Shown here in pieces: positions 33,751 to 45,383 of a stretch of DNA of 64,000 nt. The DNA is from Takakia lepidozioides (taxonomy: Eukaryota > Streptophyta > Takakiopsida > Takakiales > Takakiaceae): assembly GCA_030704615.1 (NCBI GenBank), contig CM060733.1, forward strand, positions 36,704,001 through 36,768,000. Direction: 5' to 3'. Position 1 is the stretch's first letter; the number at the start of each line of letters is the position of its first letter. The notes under the pieces were generated by a model. It searched no databases, was not told where the DNA came from, and was given only the letters and a program-made list of their open reading frames with translations. Position numbers and translations under genes: made by a program.

Positions 33751-36700
33751 TTACTGTTTGGGATTTGTAACCCTTTGTGAGCGAGCACCCTTCTGACTGT
33801 TAGAGTCTCGTGAAGGACTCTGTGTGCGAGCCCGTGTTCTGTCACTGGTTGAGGGAGATGATTGAACACTACCTGGATATGTCAGTCCCTCTGGAGGCTG
33901 ATATCGAGGTAATCTTTCAGGCATAGGAGACCCCCGTCGCTTCTTCTCTGCCATCTGAATTGCATAGTCCTCTGTCATGTCAAAAGAGTCCGCTAAAGAA
34001 ACAGTTGTATCAGAATCCTCGTCCTCTCTGAGGTGTTTTAACTGTCGAACTTTAATTGGAATTCTCTGGGGCATACAATGTTGTCCCACCATGTCTGGAA
34101 ATTTAAACTGTAAAACTTGTTGTAAGCGCTGAATTGCAAAATTGGTGAAGACCCTGAGCTCCTTGTCTGTCCAGGTGAGTGGTGTACCAATGACTTGTGA
34201 ATTGTGCAAATATTTCCATGCCTCATGTCCCTTAAAGAAAATATCGTCAGGCCCGAATTTCTGTGTTGACAAATTGTTCCAGGCCGCATGAAACCATGAA
34301 CGAATCTGAGAATCCTTTTGCATCATAATTTTTGCCTCATATAGGTACATATGAGGTGGCACTGAAGGTAAGACCCAATGATCCCCACTGGAATAATTCA
34401 GAAAGCGCGTTCTTCTGTTGCTCAATGTGATAACGTACCAGAAAACAAGCAGCGTAGTATAACCCGCAGCCCATGACAATACTTGCTACCTCTTTGGTCT
34501 TGGTATAAATGAATCCATGTATAACTTGGAAGGCAATTAATTCCTTCAACATGGTACTTGCTTCATGCCAGTACTGCGCAAAGTGATGATCCTCAATTGA
34601 TCGATTGTTCGGAAGAACTTTAGTCCTAGTGGCCACTGGCAGCCAAATGCGCATGATTTGATAGTAATGTGCCAATGACTGCGGAGGACTAAATTCTTTC
34701 CAAGCCAAATCCAACACAATGGGAATTTGGTTGAAGGGCATAATCATAGTCCGACTGTACTCCTGTGCAGCTGGAGTTTTAGGTGGGTTAAAAGCAACAT
34801 TCCCCCATACCTCAGGCTGTGGTGGCTGTGGTGGCTGTGGTGTGGCTGTAATAACAACAGGGTCAGCTACTGGCACAGTGACTTGTTGTGGTGTTGGTGG
34901 CACTGGCTCTTGTACCATTGGCATCTCATGCACCCCCTCTGAAGAAGACTGAAAAGCCAAAGTTCTCGCTTGTAAATAAGAAGCCATTAGCTATTCCTCA
35001 GGTACACAGACTCTCTTGTCGATATTTGAAGTGAGGTCCTCCACTTGAGTCTGCAGGCCATCTACATCCTCCTGTAACTCCGCTATTCTACTATAGACAT
35101 TGTCTATAGTAATTGTGGCAATGTTCTGCACTTGCAGTCTGAGCTCATTCATCTCGCTTTGGGTGAGTTTTCGTGGTGCTTTGCCCTCCACCGGCCCTTG
35201 TGCTAACCAGACCTGTCTAAGGTGGTTATCCACCAAGTTGATTGTGGCACCCCTTAGAGTCTGCTCCTCTGTGAGCCTGTACACATCTCTCTGCTGCTGT
35301 AAAGCCTCCATGCGCTTCGCATGAGGTTCAACCAAACTCGCATAGGCAGCAGCCAGATTATTGGCTTCCTTCCAAGCCTTGTTAGCCACAGAGAGTTCAT
35401 TTCTATTACCATGAGCGTTTGTTGCAACTCCAGGATGTACCTCTCTTGGTCAGCTTCAACCTGCCTGTATTGTTTGAAAGTATTCTCATTGCGACAGAGT
35501 GTATTCTTCATATCGACAATGAGTTTCAATTGCTCAACATTCTCTGTCTCTGCCTTCGTACATCTTTCCGCTTGACTGTTTATTTCTATTGTAGCTTGGT
35601 CAAGCATAGTTGTGAGTGTAGCGCATTGTATGGCCATCCTGTCATGCACTGTCTGCAACTCCGTATGTAGTGCATTCACTTCTTGCAACTTGCTTTCATG
35701 CTTCACCTACATTTGGGATAGCTGTTGCTTATGTGCTTCGTGCAACTGGTCTTGCGCGAGGCCTGCCTCAATCAATTGTTCCTTGGCCAATTGCAAAGCC
35801 GCTTCTGTACTCGCTAAGTCTTGCTGCATCTTGAGAGTGACCTCTTCATCGACCTTGTTTGCACACTCAGTGGCAAGTCGAGCCTCAAACTCCTTCCTGA
35901 GTTCCTCCCTCAAAGCTACCAATTGGGTAGTTGGAACATAGGATTTGACATAAGTGCCCAACAAATTAATCAATTTGTTGGGCACTTATGTCAAATCCCA
36001 TGTTAAGTGTCCTGCTTATGGAACTCATAAGCATGGCCTGTTGAGGGTCATCATGGTGAGCTTGCTGCTGTTCTCCCTGATTCTCAACAGTGTGATGCCT
36101 CACGAACCACTCAGGCCATTGCCCCACCAGATTTTCTTCATGAACCACTTCATCCGTCACCGGTGCTGCAGTGTCTTGACATTCTACCTGTGGTACCTCC
36201 GTCACAGGTGTGTGTAATATATGCACCGCAGGGTTTCCCCTGGACAACCGTTGCACCTCCGGAATCACTGTTTCCTTGACCAGACCAGAATATTCATAGA
36301 GAAGGTCCTCCTTCTCAATTTCTGCCACCACCTGTTCTGTAGTGGGAATATCTAACCCTTCTTTCTCCAAATCAATTATTTATGGTGGAACTGCATGGAC
36401 AACTTGTGGTAACTCTGTGACTAGCCGATCATCTGGCTGTGATGGCTGTGATACTGAAGTAACTTCCTCTTCCCTCTCTGAAGGTCCTGCTTCCAATAAT
36501 AGCAGTTCTCTGTGCTGTTGTGCCCCTTCCTGCACAAGAGCTTGGGAAACATTATCATGCGGTTTCCGTGAAGCCAGTGGATCCACCACTACAGTCTTTC
36601 CCCGCCTCTGTCTCTTAGTCTGGGGTTGCCCTGCCAGTCCACCCTCACTGTGTGAAGAGCCTTGCTCTTCCATTGCAGTGGTTTCAGTCTCAAACACTCT

Positions 36701-37180
36701 CATCTCCTTTCTTTCTCGAGCATCAAGTATGCAAAAATCAATAATTATTTGAGCAATGATTGGGCCAGACACTATGATAGGAGACTTTGCGGCAGTGCCC
36801 TGTAATCTTTTCATCTCCTCTACCAGTGCGTTGTACATTATGTCCGCCCATGCTACCTCTTCTCCTCTCAGGGCTTTGAGTATTTCCTCTGTGAAGGATC
36901 TGCTCAAATACTGTTGGTTCTGTTTCATGGCAAACAGAACGTTCAATACCTGGCCTACCTCCCTTAGCCCTAGGTACACGGCCTTGGTACAAGCATAACC
37001 CTGAGTTTTAAATAAACTCCCTTCTTGGAATAAGTCCCCTATTTGCAGTCTTGCCCTGTGCTCCTCCACATGCACCTGACCTGATGGCAATTCAAACAAT
37101 TGCTGTAGGTATAGGGGAGTAATTTCTAATTCAACTCCCTTCACCATTGTTGCTCCTGTCCTAGGCTCAAAGTTCTGCAA
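33751..37180 (-). pseudogene. Gypsy accessory region downstream of integrase, coiled-coil rich
   Basis: A chain of minus-strand open frames fills 3.4 kb between integrase and the 3' LTR: 37180-36380, 36370-35966, 35985-35707, 35706-35254, 35389-34991, 34987-34337 and 34479-33751. They read as pieces of one or two proteins broken by stops and shifts. The first (266 residues) contains VKGVELEITPLYLQQLFELP and a basic stretch TKRQRRGK. The middle is heptad-rich with many Gln/Glu/Leu (LREELRKEFEARLATECANK; LRLQVQNIATITIDNVYSRI). The last parts have a Pro/Gln linker and ordinary globular sequence (WFHAAWNNLSTQKFGPDDIF). I recognise no enzyme domain and no signal peptide. Extra frames at this position are known in OTA elements, but their function is mostly unknown. 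Confidence 0.7.
35941..35998. repeat. Perfect 27-bp-arm inverted repeat
   Basis: Arms 35,941-35,967 (starting GGATTTGACATAAGTGCCCA) and 35,972-35,998 are exact reverse complements around the 4-base loop AATC. The hairpin sits in the accessory coiled-coil region exactly where its reading frame is interrupted, so it is probably a local inverted duplication that broke the frame. Confidence 0.97.
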
Positions 37181-37504
37181 GATTTAATTTTCTTTAGTGG
37201 ACTTTCCCTGCTGGACTGTCCACTAGGATAACACATGTGACAAGAATTTCGTTTTTCTGTACTTGCCGTTTGTTCTGTTGCCCTTTTTCCGTATTTATTA
37301 ATGGGCCCGCCATTCATCCGAATTGACGTGCTAAGTAGGTATTTTGACGGCCATTCTTGTCCTCTTTCTTGATGATACCTGTTCTTGCACTTCCTTCTCA
37401 GCTGTGTGTCGCGCCCTGACTTCCACGTGTCCCTTTCTAAACTGGCTTCCGTTCTTTCTTCCGCCGGCCATTTCCCTGAAGTTATCCTGCGTCCACCTAT
37501 CACT

Positions 37505-37775
37505 GATTCTATGGATTGTGTAACCCTAGTAGGCTGTGTTGAGCTGTGACAGGCTGTGTCATACTGTGGTACGCTGTGATAGGCTGTGTTGCACTGTGGT
37601 AAGCTGTGATAGGCTGTGACACGCTGTGGTAGGTTGTGATAGGCTGTATTACGCCGTGCTGGGCTGTGATAGGCTGTGTTGCACCGTGCTGGGCTGTGAT
37701 ATGTTGTGTCGCGGTGTGCTTGGCTGTGATAGGCTGTGTCACGCCGTGATGGGCTGTGATAGGTTGTGTCGCTCT
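37505..37775 (-). repeat. GGCTGTGATA minisatellite between integrase and the accessory region
   Basis: Irregular repeat of GGCTGTGATA/GGCTGTGTTG on the plus strand. Read on the minus strand it encodes YHSPARRNTAYHN-type repeats. The same GGCTGTG core is repeated in both LTRs and in a Pro/Gln-coding patch near 34,820. Confidence 0.85.
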
Positions 37776-37838
37776 TGTTCTGCCCGCCCTGGTCATATAT
37801 GCTCGGCTTAGCGACAAGTGCTCCATACTCCGTTGGTA

Positions 37839-38927
37839 TCACTGGCACAGCCCGTGACTGCTTTTGCTAACATGCAAATCATGCTGCAATGGTTTGTCAT
37901 GGATACCACTGTACCTCTTCAACTTATTGGCATTGACTCTTCCCAGCATCTCTTTGTTAATGGTTTGTAACATGGCGGTGTTGTTATCATACATCTTCTG
38001 TATGACATAAGGTCCTTTCCATGGTGATTTAAGCTTATAAGGTTTAATCTTTCCCTTCTTCTGCAACCAGAGAACCAAATCTCCCGTCTTAAAAGTCTTT
38101 ATCTTGCCTTCATCAAACTGTTCATTTCTCTTCATCTGAATTCTGGTCATGTTATCAGCTGCATCAGCACGTACTTCTTCCACATGGTATAATTCATGTT
38201 TCCTGACCTTAATTGAATCTTGTAATTCCATTCTCTTTCCCCATTCCGTTCTCATGGTAGGTAACAGGAATTCCACTGGAAGTAAAACTTCCATACCATA
38301 AACTAATTGGAATGGTGTATACTTAGTGGTGACTTTATATGAAGTCCTGTATGACCACAAAGCTGTCAGCAGCTTTGTATCCCAATCCGTTCTGTTTGCA
38401 TTGACTATCTTAGCCAAGATAGTACATAGTATTTTGTTGGTAGCCTCTGCCTGTCCATTACCCTGTGGGTAATATGTTGTACTTTTCCTATGCACAATCA
38501 TGAACTCTTTAGTCAATAATTCAATGGTCTCATTAATGAAGTGACTTCCCTGTTCACTGATAAATTCCAAGGGACAGCCAAATCGTGTAAGTATGTTCTC
38601 ATACAGGAACCTTGCTGTGGACTTGGCTGTGTTGTCCCTCAAAGCTTTAGCTTCCGCCCACTTCGTAGTATAATCAGTGGCTGTAATTATGTACCTGTTC
38701 TGTGTATTCTTGGCTGGTGGGTTAATTGGTCCAATAAAGTCTAGTCCCCATTTCTGAAATGGTTCCGTAGGCATTGTAGGATGCAAGGCCATCTTTCCAG
38801 ATCTCTGCAAAGGTCCTAGCCTCTGACATTCATCACAACTCTGACAATACTTGTGTACATCTTTGAACAAAGTAGGCCACCAGTAACCTGCGAGTAGTAT
38901 CTTCCCTACCGGTAGTCTCTTCTCCAA
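37839..38927 (-). pseudogene. Gypsy integrase
   Basis: The open frame of 362 residues includes the second half of the HHCC zinc module (CQSCDECQR), the integrase core (WGLDFIGP with the first Asp) and then FISEQGSHFINE, where the second catalytic Asp is usually in S-D-Q-G. YYPQGNGQAEATNK supplies the catalytic Glu. The C-terminal part contains WKGPYVIQKMYDNNTAML and lacks a chromodomain. The first half of the zinc module (GVAGGHFG) is in the preceding frame, so a frameshift separates integrase from RNase H near 38,900. The Asp-to-Glu change and the shift imply an inactive copy. Confidence 0.85.
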
Positions 38928-41634
38928 AATGACCTCCAGCCACTCCTTTATGAACTTCCTCCAAAACTTTATTTACTTCATGGTGGTACAAGCATCGTTT
39001 AAATACTCCATCAGGCCCTAGCTTATACATTCTGCTTCCTACCATAGTATAAGGTAAAGCCTTGATAGCGATTCTCTTCCTCTGCTCCTTACCATAACTA
39101 GGTGGGCATTGACCATGAGTAAGGTAGTATCTGATCGGCCACTGCCAATCTAACCATTCATCTGCACTTCCTTGCACCTCCATTACAAATAAACTCGCAT
39201 CAGGTAACTGATCGTCTACTCCTGTGGCGGCCTCTCCTGTTGTTAGTCGTGACAAATGATCTGCCACAAGATGCAAACGGCCAGGCTTGTAAACAACTTC
39301 GAACTCAAACTCATGCAAGATTATTAACCACCTCGCTATCCTTCCACTTATCAAAGGTTTGTTCACCAGATATATCAGAGCCTGGTGATCCACATAAAAC
39401 ATAAACCTTCTTCCCAATAGGTAATGTCTGAATTTCTTGATTGCATAAATCATTGCCAGTGCTTCTCTTTCAGTTGTGCTATAGTTCCTTTCAGCACTGT
39501 TCATCAACCTGCTAGCATAGTACACAGGTGAATCTATATGTCCTGTAACATTCTGGGCTAACACCGCTCCCAACGCTTCTCCTGAGGCATCACAGTGAAC
39601 ATGAAATACTACATGCCAGTGAGGGTTAATCAGCACAGGTGTAGTTGTTACTGACAATGTAAGTTCCTCACAAGCCTGTTGACATTCAGCTGTCCATGCA
39701 AACACTGCATCTTTCTTCAGAAGCTTGCTCAATGGTGCTGCTATTTGTGCATACCTTTTGACAAATCTTCTGTAATAACTGGTTTGCCCAAGGAATCTCC
39801 TTAGACTCTTAACATTTGTTGGTGGTGGAGAGGCTTTAATGGCCTCTGTCTTCCTGGGATCCACAAGAAGTCCCCTCTTACACACAATGTGTCCCAGAAG
39901 CACACCTGAGTTCACACAGAAAGTGCATTTCTCTGGATTCAGGCCCAGACCTCTCATCCTGCATCTGGCCAGATATAACTCCAATTTATGCAAGTGCTCA
40001 TTCTTAGAGCTGTACACACTGAAATCATCCAAGAACACCTGCATGAAATCATCCAGATACTCATGAAAAGATTCACTTATCACTCTCTGAAAGGTTGCTG
40101 GTGCATTACAAAGTCCAAAGGGCATGACTTTGTATGCATAAGCACCCCAGTCTGTGATGAAAGCTGTCTTTCCTTAGTCTTCTTCTGCCACTTGCACTTG
40201 ATTATAACCACTGAAGCCATCCATGAATGAGTACATCTCATGGCCTGCCACAGTGTCCAATACTGCTTCTGTGAATGGCAAAGGGAAAGGATCTTTCTTC
40301 GTACAAGCATTCAGCTTCTTGTAGTTCACACAAACTCTTAGTTTACCATTCTTCTTGGGAACTATCACAATGGGTGACAACCAAGTTGTATACTCTATTG
40401 GGTATATAAACTTAGCCTCAGCCAACTTCTTGATCTCTTCTCCAACCTTCTGTGCATAGTTGGGATTCATTCTGTATCTTGCCTGCTTGATTGGTACTGA
40501 CCCTGGTTCCAGTTCAATCTTATGCTGACAGATTTCAGGTGGTATCCCTTTTAGATCCTCATAGCTCCAAGCAAATACATATTTGATGAACAAACTCTTA
40601 GCTTCTTCAAAGAATTCTGGCTCCAAATCAGCTCCTACCTTCACCATCCTCGGTTCCTCTTTAGTTCCCACATTCACTTCCCTCACCTGCTCATCAGTTG
40701 TGATTGTCCAACCAGTCACCACTTCATCCTGTAAACTCACAGTGGCTGGTTCCTCTAGGATTTCCATTTCTCCTTCTCTTTCTTCATAGAAATGTGATGG
40801 GTAACTGCTGGTTTCCTCTTCAATTGGTGTTGCTGACACTACACCACAACAGATACCTCTTAAACAACTTAGGCCTTCCAGCCGCATCTCTGCAACCTGC
40901 TCCCACTCTGGGTGTGCAGCAAACAGGGTAGCTTCCTGCTCCTCATCCAGTCCTCCTCTCCAGTCATACTCTCTGACCCCTCGAGGTCTTCTCGTAGCAG
41001 GTAATCTACTAGATTTCTTTGTGGTAATTTGTATCTCGTGCATCCCATTATGCACGGTTAGTAACTGAGAATTCCAGTCATGGAATACCCTGGCCTGTTT
41101 CAGCCACGGACGTCCCAATAATAAGGAGTAAGCCTCCATGACTTCATCCATCTTCAACACAGTTACTGTGATCATAAAGATCATCTTCTGTATCTGTATC
41201 TTAACTCCTCTTATTAATCCCAATGGCTGTACACTCCTTTGATCTGCCATTGTTACTGTAAATGGGGCTGGTTTCATGTTACTTAGACCAAGCTTCTTTC
41301 TTAATTGGTCTGTCATGATATTTACTCCAAAGCCTCCATCTATCAGTACATCAGTTAGTTCTGTGCTTCCAATTCTCAATTGGATTACTGGCATAGAATC
41401 ATCAAAGTCCATGACTGTTTCTCGCCCTTCCGGCTTCACATTATAACCGGTCACCTTGCTATTCAGGTCTGTGTTTCCTGTCTCCTGGGCAATTCGATTG
41501 ATTGCTTGATACAGCCTGTGTCTACAATAAGGTGCCACAGCCAATAGCTGTCCAATGGTAATCTCTGCTTTGGTCTGGCATATTCCCTTCATTACTTTGC
41601 ATGTCTGCATCTTCTTTCTTCCTTTCATCCTCAC
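38833..41634 (-). pseudogene. Gypsy protease, reverse transcriptase and RNase H
   Basis: One frame from 41,634 to 38,833 is interrupted by a single TAA at 40,174-40,176. Protease: DVLIDGGFGVNIM, with DGG in place of DT/SG. Reverse transcriptase: KKNGKLRVCVNYKKLNA, MPFGLCNAPATFQR and the catalytic FLDDFSVYSS. RNase H: HCDASGEALGAVLAQ, then STTEREALAMIYAIKKFRHY and HQALIYLV. Order and motifs are those of a Ty3/gypsy Pol. The stop lies between EVAEED-type RT sequence and GKTAFITDWGAYAYKV, and looks like a point mutation. Confidence 0.9.
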
Positions 41635-43805
41635 TCACTTCTTCTTCTCCATCAGAATCAGAGGAATCTGCCACAGAAATATCAGTACTCTTCTGCATTT
41701 CCCTTATGGTATCTGCCACTTCCTTGTGCAGTTCCTTCTCATCTCTCCAAGCCTCATCATCTTCAAGCATATCACTGCCACCTTCATTATCATCATCTTC
41801 CTCAACTACTGGAGGTATTAGTTTGGCTTTGCTTCTTGTTACTATCATTGTACTTACTTCTGGTACAACACATGGCCTAACCATGTGAGCTGCCACCACT
41901 GGGCCCTCATTCACAGGAGCTCTCATCTCATTCTGGTGTCTAATCCAGAATGAACAGGCTGCTTTGCGATGTCCTGGCTGATTACAATAGTAACATAGTT
42001 CTTCACCATTGGGTCCTTGCCCTTGGTCTGCTCTTGGATTATTTCTGTAATCCTGATTCCCGGGCTGGTAATGCCCCTGGATTACCCTGATAGTTGCCTC
42101 TGGAATTTCCTTGGTAATTCCCTCTTGAATTACCTCTCCCTTCCATGCCATTGTTATAACCACCAGGCCTACCATAGTGGTCCTGATCACTGTTTCTTCT
42201 TGGCTGGGGCTGCACTTGATGCACCCTTACTTGCCTAGGTTCTTTAGCTGCTGTCCTTCTGTTGTAGTAACAATTCTCAGTAGAATGGTTATCCATTTTA
42301 CATATAGTACAGTGTTTCTCCTTCATGTGGCATTCAGTGGTGGTATGGCCTTCATTCTGGCACTTTGCACACCAAACACCCTTCCTCCAATGTGTTGCAG
42401 CCTCTGTGGCATACTTCTTCAAGATTTCTTCTAATCTTTTCTCATAGTTATCCCTCTTCAACTTCTCCTTTCTCTTACTCTTCCTTTTCAGTTCTTGCTC
42501 TTCTTCTTCATCTGACTCATCCTCAGAGTCCTCATCATCCCTTTTCTCTCTCCTGAGCATTCCCAATTGCTCAATTCTGTTTACAGTTTCAAATGCCTCC
42601 TCCACTGTATTATGGGGTAACATATCCACTTTCTTCTGCAACTCTGGTCTTAGTCCACTCACAAACCAAGTCTTCTGTAAACCTGGTGCTGGTACAGCAG
42701 CCAGCTTTTTCATCATCAATTCCATCTTTTCCATATACTCCTCAACAGTTTCATGCTTTTTTTGCTTTAACTGTTGTAAACTTCCATACACTTCATCCTC
42801 AGTTTTACTTGTCCTGAACCTATTTTGGAATGTTGTATTCAAGCCATTTCAGGTTAGGGAAATGATTATCAGGAATCGTGCATACCATTCACTTGCTTTC
42901 TTGATAAGTGAACAAAGGAACAATCTCATCTTGGCATCATCGCCATTCCTCATTGTTCACTATACACATGTGCTCAAATTGGCTAATGTGTACATCGGGA
43001 TCCCCTTTCCTGAATATATTGGAAAAGGTGGTTTTTGCCCTGTTGGTTGTAACGCCATCTGTGGCCCTACCTTCTGCCCACTGACAGGTGCTGCACCCTG
43101 CTGGTGCTAGTCCTTCAGGACCTGTTGTTGTTGTGGTGATCTTCCACCAAGTGGTGGCCCTTGAGCACTCCCTGCTACTGGCCCACGATATTCACAGTAT
43201 TCCCAGCTCCAGTTGCACTACTTCCCACACGCCCTCCCTGTCCCCCCAGAGCCAATCCAGGCAGCCCGCCTGATCCCCCTGAGCCGACACCTTCGTTGGC
43301 CTGTGATCCAAGTGCTCCACTTGATCCAGGTCCACGGGTTGGATGTCCTGGTTGTAGTTTCAACCTCAGCTGTTGGGTCTACTCTTCATACTCTTCCTCT
43401 TCAAATTTCTTCTCTCTATTTTCATTCTCCAAGTTCTGCCTTTGTTTTCTTCTTCACTCATTAACTCAACTGCAATGGTGTGGAGTCTGAACTCTCTATT
43501 GGCTCAGCCACATCCTCTCCTCATTCTTCTTCATTCTTCACCTTCCGCTTCAGAACTGGAGTTCCTGCTTTTGGTGTTCCATGCCACTCCTATCAAAGAT
43601 TTCTGTCAAATCTTTTATCCAGGATGTACCTCAGATCTTTCACCTCGTGATTGATCTTCTTCCCGTACCATTCCCTTAATCTTTCTTGCAAATAAAAAGA
43701 AGGAGTGGCATCCAACTCTAGTTCTTCCGGTTTGGGTGATGTACTCTCTGATCTTAATGGTGTGAGAGGTCCAGATGATTCCCTATGTCTATTCCTCTCT
43801 CCCAA
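41522..43805 (-). pseudogene. Gypsy Gag with three CCHC zinc knuckles
   Basis: The main frame 42,842-42,039 begins in the Gag retrotransposon domain (YGSLQQLKQKKHETVEEYME; FVSGLRPELQKKV). A highly charged KRKSKRKEKLKRD segment follows, then two knuckles, CAKCQNEGHTTTEC and CTICKMDNHSTENC. After a Gly/Asn/Arg-rich repeat and a frameshift near 42,100, a third knuckle, CYYCNQPGHRKAAC, is in the 42,190-41,522 frame, followed by an acidic tail. Upstream pieces (43,805-43,593 and others) are probably the shifted N-terminus. The Gag packages the element's RNA in a cytoplasmic particle. Frames are broken at least twice. Confidence 0.8.
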
Positions 43806-44477
43806 AGATATGGATAATTAGCTTTCAGATAGCTTTCTCTCTTTTTGCTGAATATCTCTGGCGTCTAGCTTCTCTTTCATCACTCATGTCCCATGTCTTT
43901 CATTTCTTTTAATGTGGCAATAACCAAAACTCTCTTTTGTAATATCTCTCGTATATGCCTGGGTTTCTTTCAAGCTTCAATGCACCCTTGCTATACTAGA
44001 AGTCTCCGTTACCATATAACCATATGGCAAACAAGTCTGGAAAGCTGTTCTTGGTGTAAGTTTGATCCACAAAATGTCCTTTGGAATCCAATTCTTTACC
44101 AGTACAAGCTCTTCATGCATATGAGTAAAAACATTCACCTTTCTTTCCTCCCAGCCTTCAAACTCTACTCGCTTAATGGATAGCAATGCTATCACATAAA
44201 CCAGTGTTGGTAACCAACGTGCTCTTCCCCTCTACAGGCCACCTGATAAATCTTTATCACTCCTTTCTCCAGACCCCATTCAGGGTCAGCATCATGCACT
44301 CTCTTAAGAATGTTTTCTTTACAACCGTCTGGCAATTCCAAGAATCTCTGAAAGATCGTTTGGACAATCTTCCTTCTCAGTTTCACCAAGGAATTTGATT
44401 CACATCAAATTCTTTAATTCTCCAACCACCATGATCCCACCAGACACCTGTCACATCTGGTTGTTCATGACCCAGTT

Positions 44478-44496
44478 CCCCAGTATGGTCGCCAAA
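44478..44496 (-). promoter_or_regulatory. Primer-binding site of the gypsy element
   Basis: Immediately inside the 5' LTR on the minus strand is TTTGGCGACCATACTGGGG. It occupies the tRNA primer-binding position and resembles the TGGCGACnnnnCTGGGG type seen in Ogre/Tat elements. The tRNA was not determined. Confidence 0.6.
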
Positions 44497-45378
44497 TGTC
44501 GCGCGGCTTTTACTCACCCATCCCTTCGCTTCCGCTATCCGAGCGGAAACTCCAAGATAGAAGAGTTGGAAATCTCTAAGCACTCAGCCCGCTCAAACAA
44601 TCAGTCATGACCTACAGCTAGTGTATCATGGGGGTTTCCTATTTGTTTTCCTTCCGCATTCATGTTAGCTAGTTACCTTACTGTTGGTAATTAAGTATCA
44701 GTTTGCTTCAGCAATCTATCGGATTCCATCAACTCATCCATTTATTCCACAGCTTCACTCAGATCTCTCTACACAGTGTGAGTATGAAGTATGTATCAGA
44801 TTAATATCTATCAAGTATCATCAGGCTGAAGCCATGGAGTCTCTAATCTGCTCTACATTACAACTCTACTGCTTGCATTCATCACATCAACAGATCGTCT
44901 CCTCCTACTCCGTGCTCTCCCTCTTTCTGCTCAGAGATGTGCTCTCTGCCTCGTTTCCCCCCAGTGTCCGAAGTCCCCCCCAGATGATCCTTTTCCAGTC
45001 CTTACTCCTGGCTTTATCTTCCTACCCGTTGTTCTAACTGTTTCCCTCACTAACCGTCATCGTGAACTAACATGTTCCATTCGCAGATGTTGTTCCCCAC
45101 AGTCGTTCCCTGTCCTACTATCCGTTCCTTATGGTCGTGACAGCTGTGTCAAGCTGTGACTGGCTGTGCGACTGTGTTGGGCTGTGTCGACTGTGACTGG
45201 CTGTGACGGCTTGTGTCGGCTGTGTCGGCTGTGTCGGACCTGTGACGGGCTGTGTAACCCCCCCCCTAAAGTGCGCTGCTGTCACCCCTAAGGCTCCTGT
45301 TGGTCTCAGTCTGTGCAAAAATTAAGGGTACCCCATAGATCCCGTAAAAGTGCCTAAGTCCCAGACAGTCCTCTAACA
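44497..45378 (-). repeat. Gypsy LTR (5' LTR relative to coding strand), 882 bp
   Basis: Direct copy of 32,803-33,712, from TGTCGCGCGG to CTCTAACA, followed by target duplication AGCAG at 45,379-45,383. The GGCTGTG minisatellite is shorter here. Confidence 0.95.
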
Positions 45379-45383
45379 AGCAG

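Larger units (their letters stand above)
32803..45378 (-). mobile_element. Ty3/gypsy LTR retrotransposon, OTA-type, 12.6 kb
   Basis: Two direct LTRs (32,803-33,712 and 44,497-45,378) start TGTCGCGCGG and end CTCTAACA on the plus strand, and are flanked by AGCAG on both sides (32,798-32,802 and 45,379-45,383). Coding is on the minus strand in the order gag, protease, reverse transcriptase, RNase H, integrase, then a long accessory region. No chromodomain follows integrase, and the protease reads DGG, both pointing to the OTA group (Tat/Athila/Ogre relatives). The coding regions carry several stops and shifts, so this copy is not autonomous. Confidence 0.95.

Noticed and set aside
34719-34952. 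Plus-strand Gly/Cys-rich frame
   Set aside because: Antisense of a Pro/Gln linker in the gypsy accessory region.
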